44,247 nt of DNA. It comes from Woeseiaceae bacterium (GTDB lineage Bacteria > Pseudomonadota > Gammaproteobacteria > Steroidobacterales > Woeseiaceae). Position 1 is the stretch's first letter. Every line of letters begins with the position of its first letter. Below, one piece after another: positions 41,062-44,247 of this stretch. The stretch covers positions 1-44,247 of the forward strand of contig JASJCQ010000027.1 of assembly GCA_030065915.1 (NCBI GenBank), given 5' to 3'. The notes under the pieces are model-generated. The model had not been told where the DNA came from, did no database searches, and saw only the letters and a list, made by a program, of their open reading frames with translations. The translations under genes and the position numbers were made by a program.

Positions 41062-42234
41062 GTGCTTCAACTGATCAAAAGACGCTGGATCCTGACGGCG
41101 CTCTGCTTGTTCTGCGTCCTGCTGATATTCCTGGGCTGGTCCGTGCGGCCAGACATGGAACCGTCGCCGCGAACCGAGCCGGTTGTCGAGCCGATAATGG
41201 ATGAACCGTCTGAATCAACGATCAGGCCACAGTCGACGACACAGGCGCCCTCCCGATCACCGGACGAATGCGAGATTCCGACGCAATGGCTGATGCCGGT
41301 GGATAACACAGCGGCAGAATCAGCGGAAGCACGATTCGAGCGCGTGGCCGCTTTCGCTGAATCGCGTTTTTCCAGTTCCAGGAATCCGGATAAACTGGTC
41401 TTCTATGCCCTGCTAGCCGAGCAGAACGGCGAGGCGCTGTCTCGATTCATGGAAGAGATTGACGCGGGTTCCCGATCGCCCTACCTCGTCTGGAAGGCGG
41501 TTAATCGCTGCCTGTCCAGAAACGGCAGCGCTTTCGCCTGTCCCAGAGCGCAGTGGATCGACTTGCAGAAGCAGCTCGACGGCGACAACTCTGAGGTGTG
41601 GATGCGCCTGGCGGGACTGCGATTTGCACAGAGCGATGACGCGGCCGGGATGGCTGCGCTGCAACGCGCCGCGAATGCAACACGCACCGAGGATTACTTC
41701 GCGCGGGATCTCGGTGTCATTGTCAATGGCGCCGAAGCCAGCGGTGAGGTCAACCGATACGAGGCGGCGAGGCTCGCACTGAGCCTGTCAGCCAGCGTCC
41801 TGCCCGCCTATGAATACCACTCCTACGCTTGCCTTGATCCTGGCATCACGGATGCGTATCGCGTCCAGCTCTGTAAGCAGTACGCGGCGAACGTACGGTC
41901 CCGGCCAACGTCGGCCATCGTCGCCAACACGGCGCGCTCGATAGAAATCTTCGCGCTCAAGGCCGCAGGGGACATTGCGCAGGTCGAAGCACTCGAGGAG
42001 GAGATTCTCGAGGAATCGAGGATTGCCGTGCGTGATATTCCACTCGAACAAGCCAGGGAGTTGCTGGAGAGACTGAACCCGGAGCTTCTGTACCAGTACC
42101 TCGCCGACTTCGCCACATACGGAGAGCAGGACGCTCAGGCACGCCGAGCACTGCGACTCGACGAAGCAGGGCTGGAGGCGTTTCAGGCTCGCTGCCGCTC
42201 GGAACTCGACGCCTATCGGGCGGCCACTCCGTAG
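41062..42234 (+). CDS. Uncharacterised membrane-anchored protein
   Basis: 390 aa from GTG 41062, chosen because GGAG lies 6 nt upstream at 41052-41055; a TTG at 41038 would add eight residues. One N-terminal TM helix (about 9-26, LTALCLFCVLLIFLGW) after a basic KRR suggests an inner-membrane anchor with the rest periplasmic. A Pro/Ser/Glu-rich linker (about 30-70) leads to an alpha-helical domain rich in Ala, Glu and Arg, with several cysteines (DECEIP, NRCLSRNGSAFACP, YACLDPG, VQLCKQY) that could form disulfides. It resembles helical-repeat (Sel1/TPR-like) proteins only loosely. I do not recognise the family. Confidence 0.75.
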   Translation: MLQLIKRRWILTALCLFCVLLIFLGWSVRPDMEPSPRTEPVVEPIMDEPSESTIRPQSTTQAPSRSPDECEIPTQWLMPVDNTAAESAEARFERVAAFAESRFSSSRNPDKLVFYALLAEQNGEALSRFMEEIDAGSRSPYLVWKAVNRCLSRNGSAFACPRAQWIDLQKQLDGDNSEVWMRLAGLRFAQSDDAAGMAALQRAANATRTEDYFARDLGVIVNGAEASGEVNRYEAARLALSLSASVLPAYEYHSYACLDPGITDAYRVQLCKQYAANVRSRPTSAIVANTARSIEIFALKAAGDIAQVEALEEEILEESRIAVRDIPLEQARELLERLNPELLYQYLADFATYGEQDAQARRALRLDEAGLEAFQARCRSELDAYRAATP

Positions 42235-42261
42235 ACCGGCCGTCAATTCGGTCGGGCCAAC

Positions 42262-42555
42262 CTATAATCTACCCTGTTCGTCCGGATTGTCGACGAGCCG
42301 AACCAGCAAGCGCGTTCTCTCGTTGTCCCAGTTCAACACCGTCCAGATGATGCCCTGCAGCCCAAGCCCGCTAAGAATGACCTGAAGCACCAGGACCGGC
42401 TCCATTCCAAATACCGAGTCGGAGAACAGCAGATCGATAGCGACGCCGAAAGCGGCGAAGGCAGCGATGAGCCAGACCCAGCGCGTGTACTTCCAGCTCT
42501 TCAGATCCGACCGGGCGTCAGCCAGCAGTTTCTGTTCTCTCAGCGATAGCTTCAT
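42262..42555 (-). CDS. Small two-TM membrane protein
   Basis: 97 aa from ATG 42555, with a perfect AAGGAG (42563-42568) 7 nt upstream. Hydrophilic N-terminus (KLSLREQKLLADARSDLKSW), two TM helices (about 27-45 and 50-72) and a charged tail. Function unknown. It lies 29 bp after nifJ in the same direction, so the two may be co-transcribed. Convergent with the 390-aa gene. Confidence 0.8.
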   Translation of the reverse strand: MKLSLREQKLLADARSDLKSWKYTRWVWLIAAFAAFGVAIDLLFSDSVFGMEPVLVLQVILSGLGLQGIIWTVLNWDNERTRLLVRLVDNPDEQGRL

Positions 42556-42584
42556 TCGAGCGCTCCTTAAAAGACCGCCTGAAT

Positions 42585-44156
42585 CTACCACGCGTGTTCG
42601 AACTTCGTCGGCTCCTGCTGGGACAAGTGCTCGTAGGTCTGCCAGCGGCGGTCCACGGTCTCCTGCGCGAGCTGCATCATTCGCTCGGCCTCCTCCGGGT
42701 TCGTCTTCGTCAGCACCTTGTAGCGGTTCTCGTTGTACGCGTATTCGCGTAGCGGAATCGTCGGCCGCGGTGAGTCGAGGACGAACGGTTTCTTGCCTGC
42801 CGCACGGAGCGCCGGGTTGTAGCGAATCAGTGGCCAGTAGCCGCTCGCGGTCGCCAACGCCTGCTGCTTGAGCCCGTCTTTTAAGTCATAGCCGTGTGCG
42901 ATGCAGTGGCTGTAGGCCAGGATCAGTGACGGTCCGTTGTATTCCTCGGCTTCACGCATCGCGAGCAGCGTCTGCTGAGGGTTCGCGCCCATCGCGACCT
43001 GTGCGACATAGACGTTGCCACTCGAGATCGCCTGCAGCGCAAGGTCCTTCTTGCCGATGCGCTTACCGGCGGATGCGAACTTCGCAGAAGCGCCGAGCGG
43101 CGTGGCCTTGGACATCTGGCCACCGGTGTTTGAGTACACCTCGGTGTCCATGACGAGGACATTCACATTGCGTCCGCTGGCAAGGACATGATCGAGACCG
43201 CCGGAGCCGATGTCATAGGCCCAGCCGTCACCTCCGACCAGCCAGATGCTGCGACGTATCAGATGATCGACAATCGACAGAAGCGCTTCGGCTTTCGGGC
43301 TTTCGCGTTCACGCGTGACGGCCTCGAGACGGTCCTTCAGCTGTTTGACGCGTTGCCTCTGAGCGCGGATCTCGCTGCCCACGGTCTGCCCGGCATTGAT
43401 CAAACCGTCGGCGAGTTCCTCGCCGATCTCGGGCGCGAACTCTTCCACCATCTGCTTGGCGATCGCCATGTGGTGATCGGCCGCGATGCGCATGCCCAGC
43501 CCAAACTCGGCATTGTCTTCGAATAAGGAATTCGACCAGGCGGGACCGCTGCCCTCTGCGTTCTTGGCCCACGGTGTCGTCGGCAGGTTGCCGCCATAGA
43601 TCGACGAGCAGCCCGTCGCATTCGCGACCAGCAGGCGAGGCCCGAACAGCTGCGACAGCAGTCGGACGTAGGGCGTCTCGCCACAGCCCGCACAGGCGCC
43701 GGCAAACTCGAACAACGGCTGCAGGAACTGCGCGCCGCGCACCGACGAGAATTCGACGGCCGCTCGGTCGTTGAAGTCCAGCGTCTCGAAGAACTCGATG
43801 TCCTTTCGAGTCTTCTCGAGGATCGGCGCTTTGTCCGTCATATTGATCGCACGCACCTCGGGATCGTCAGGACTCCGAACCGGACAGGCATCCACGCATA
43901 GCGTGCAGCCCGTGCAGTCCTCAGCGTAAACCTGCAGTGAGTATCGCGTCTCCGGGAATCCGCGCGCGCTGATTGGCGCCGTTGCAAAGCCTTCCGGCGC
44001 GCTCTCGAGCGAACTCTCGTGATAGAACTTCGCGCGTATGACGCTATGCGGGCAGACGAAGGAACAGTTACCGCACTGGATGCAGAGATCTGCATCCCAC
44101 AGTGGCACGCGATCGGATACGTTGCCCTTCTCGAATTGGGCGGTCGCGCTCGGATA
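42585..44156 (-). CDS. nifJ: Pyruvate:ferredoxin (flavodoxin) oxidoreductase, C-terminal half
   Basis: About 523 residues of a normally ~1190-residue protein. It contains the two-cluster ferredoxin domain (DADLCIQCGNCSFVCPHS and CTGCTLCVDACPV), the fourth-cluster region GACAGCGETPYV, and the thiamine diphosphate domain with ATGCSSIYGGNLPTTPW and GGDGWAYDIG plus the C-terminal stabilising tail. It oxidises pyruvate to acetyl-CoA and reduces ferredoxin. The 5' half is missing: upstream of 44156 the sequence folds back on itself, and the in-frame ATG at 44228 belongs to that fold-back, not to the gene. Confidence 0.95.
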   Translation of the reverse strand, partial: YPSATAQFEKGNVSDRVPLWDADLCIQCGNCSFVCPHSVIRAKFYHESSLESAPEGFATAPISARGFPETRYSLQVYAEDCTGCTLCVDACPVRSPDDPEVRAINMTDKAPILEKTRKDIEFFETLDFNDRAAVEFSSVRGAQFLQPLFEFAGACAGCGETPYVRLLSQLFGPRLLVANATGCSSIYGGNLPTTPWAKNAEGSGPAWSNSLFEDNAEFGLGMRIAADHHMAIAKQMVEEFAPEIGEELADGLINAGQTVGSEIRAQRQRVKQLKDRLEAVTRERESPKAEALLSIVDHLIRRSIWLVGGDGWAYDIGSGGLDHVLASGRNVNVLVMDTEVYSNTGGQMSKATPLGASAKFASAGKRIGKKDLALQAISSGNVYVAQVAMGANPQQTLLAMREAEEYNGPSLILAYSHCIAHGYDLKDGLKQQALATASGYWPLIRYNPALRAAGKKPFVLDSPRPTIPLREYAYNENRYKVLTKTNPEEAERMMQLAQETVDRRWQTYEHLSQQEPTKFEHAW

Positions 44157-44247
44157 CGTGCCACTGTGGGATGCAGATCTCTGCATCCAGTGCGGTAACT
44201 GTTCCTTCGTCTGCCCGCATAGCGTCATACGCGCGAAGTTCTATCAC
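44019..44247. repeat. 91-bp perfect terminal inverted repeat (fold-back)
   Basis: 44019-44109 and 44157-44247 are exact reverse complements, with a 47-bp loop. The left arm is genuine nifJ coding sequence; the right arm is its inverted copy and runs to the last base of the window. This is the pattern of a chimeric or mis-assembled contig end. Confidence 0.97.

Noticed and set aside
44157..44228. A short nifJ variant with its own start at ATG 44228
   Set aside because: Those codons are the reverse complement of the ferredoxin domain and belong to the terminal fold-back.

Overview
This is a chromosomal housekeeping segment of a gammaproteobacterium, outside the enteric group. The evidence is the order tpiA-secG-tRNA-Leu(GAG)-nuoA..N-tRNA-fMet, separate (unfused) nuoC and nuoD, hrcA-grpE-dnaK-dnaJ-dapB-carA-carB-greA, recN-fur-bamE-rnfH-ratA and smpB-ssrA, plus a tmRNA tag ANDDNYALAA. 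The GC-rich sequence and an aerobe-type complex I beside a pyruvate:ferredoxin oxidoreductase suggest a free-living, probably marine or sediment, facultative organism. I cannot place it to genus from sequence alone. The right end carries a fold-back, so the window probably reaches the end of a contig, possibly metagenomic.

Layout. 1-56: initiator tRNA cut by the left edge, with its own promoter. 156-14341 (minus): complete 14-gene NADH:quinone oxidoreductase operon nuoA to nuoN, tightly packed with many 1-14 bp overlaps or gaps. 14529-20877 (minus): tRNA-Leu, secG, tpiA, glmM, folP, a strong intrinsic terminator, ftsH and rlmE (protein export, glycolysis, cell-wall sugar, folate, membrane proteolysis, 23S rRNA methylation). 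20903-21122: a 148-bp MITE-like inverted-repeat element abutting a second hairpin, just before yhbY (plus). 21452-27323 (minus): greA, carB, carA, dapB. 27389-32292 (minus): dnaJ, dnaK, grpE, hrcA with heat-shock (sigma-32-like) promoters in front of dnaK and grpE. 32437-34993 (plus): nadK and recN overlapping. Then fur (minus), bamE (plus), rnfH-ratA-sodium symporter (minus), smpB and the tmRNA gene ssrA (plus).

After ssrA comes the only gene-free stretch over 300 bp (39230-39667). It holds a terminator, an inverted partial copy of the tmRNA T-arm, a perfect 9-bp hairpin and two copies of a two-part direct repeat. It looks like scar tissue at the tmRNA integration hotspot. Beyond it are rraA, hemG, an unrecognised membrane-anchored protein, a small two-TM protein and the 3' half of nifJ.

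Most genes are core metabolism and are called with high confidence. The points that deserve a second look are: a 91-bp perfect terminal inverted repeat that gives nifJ a false N-terminus (44019-44247); dapB, which has no AUG/GUG/UUG in front of its nucleotide-binding motif and seems to start at AUU; the MITE-like element; the repeats behind ssrA; the heat-shock regulatory hairpins with hrcA present but no CIRCE visible; and an RraA that keeps aldolase metal ligands. I did not find a new defence or mobile system. Nothing in the window supports CRISPR, prophage or toxin-antitoxin loci beyond the ratA/rnfH housekeeping pair.
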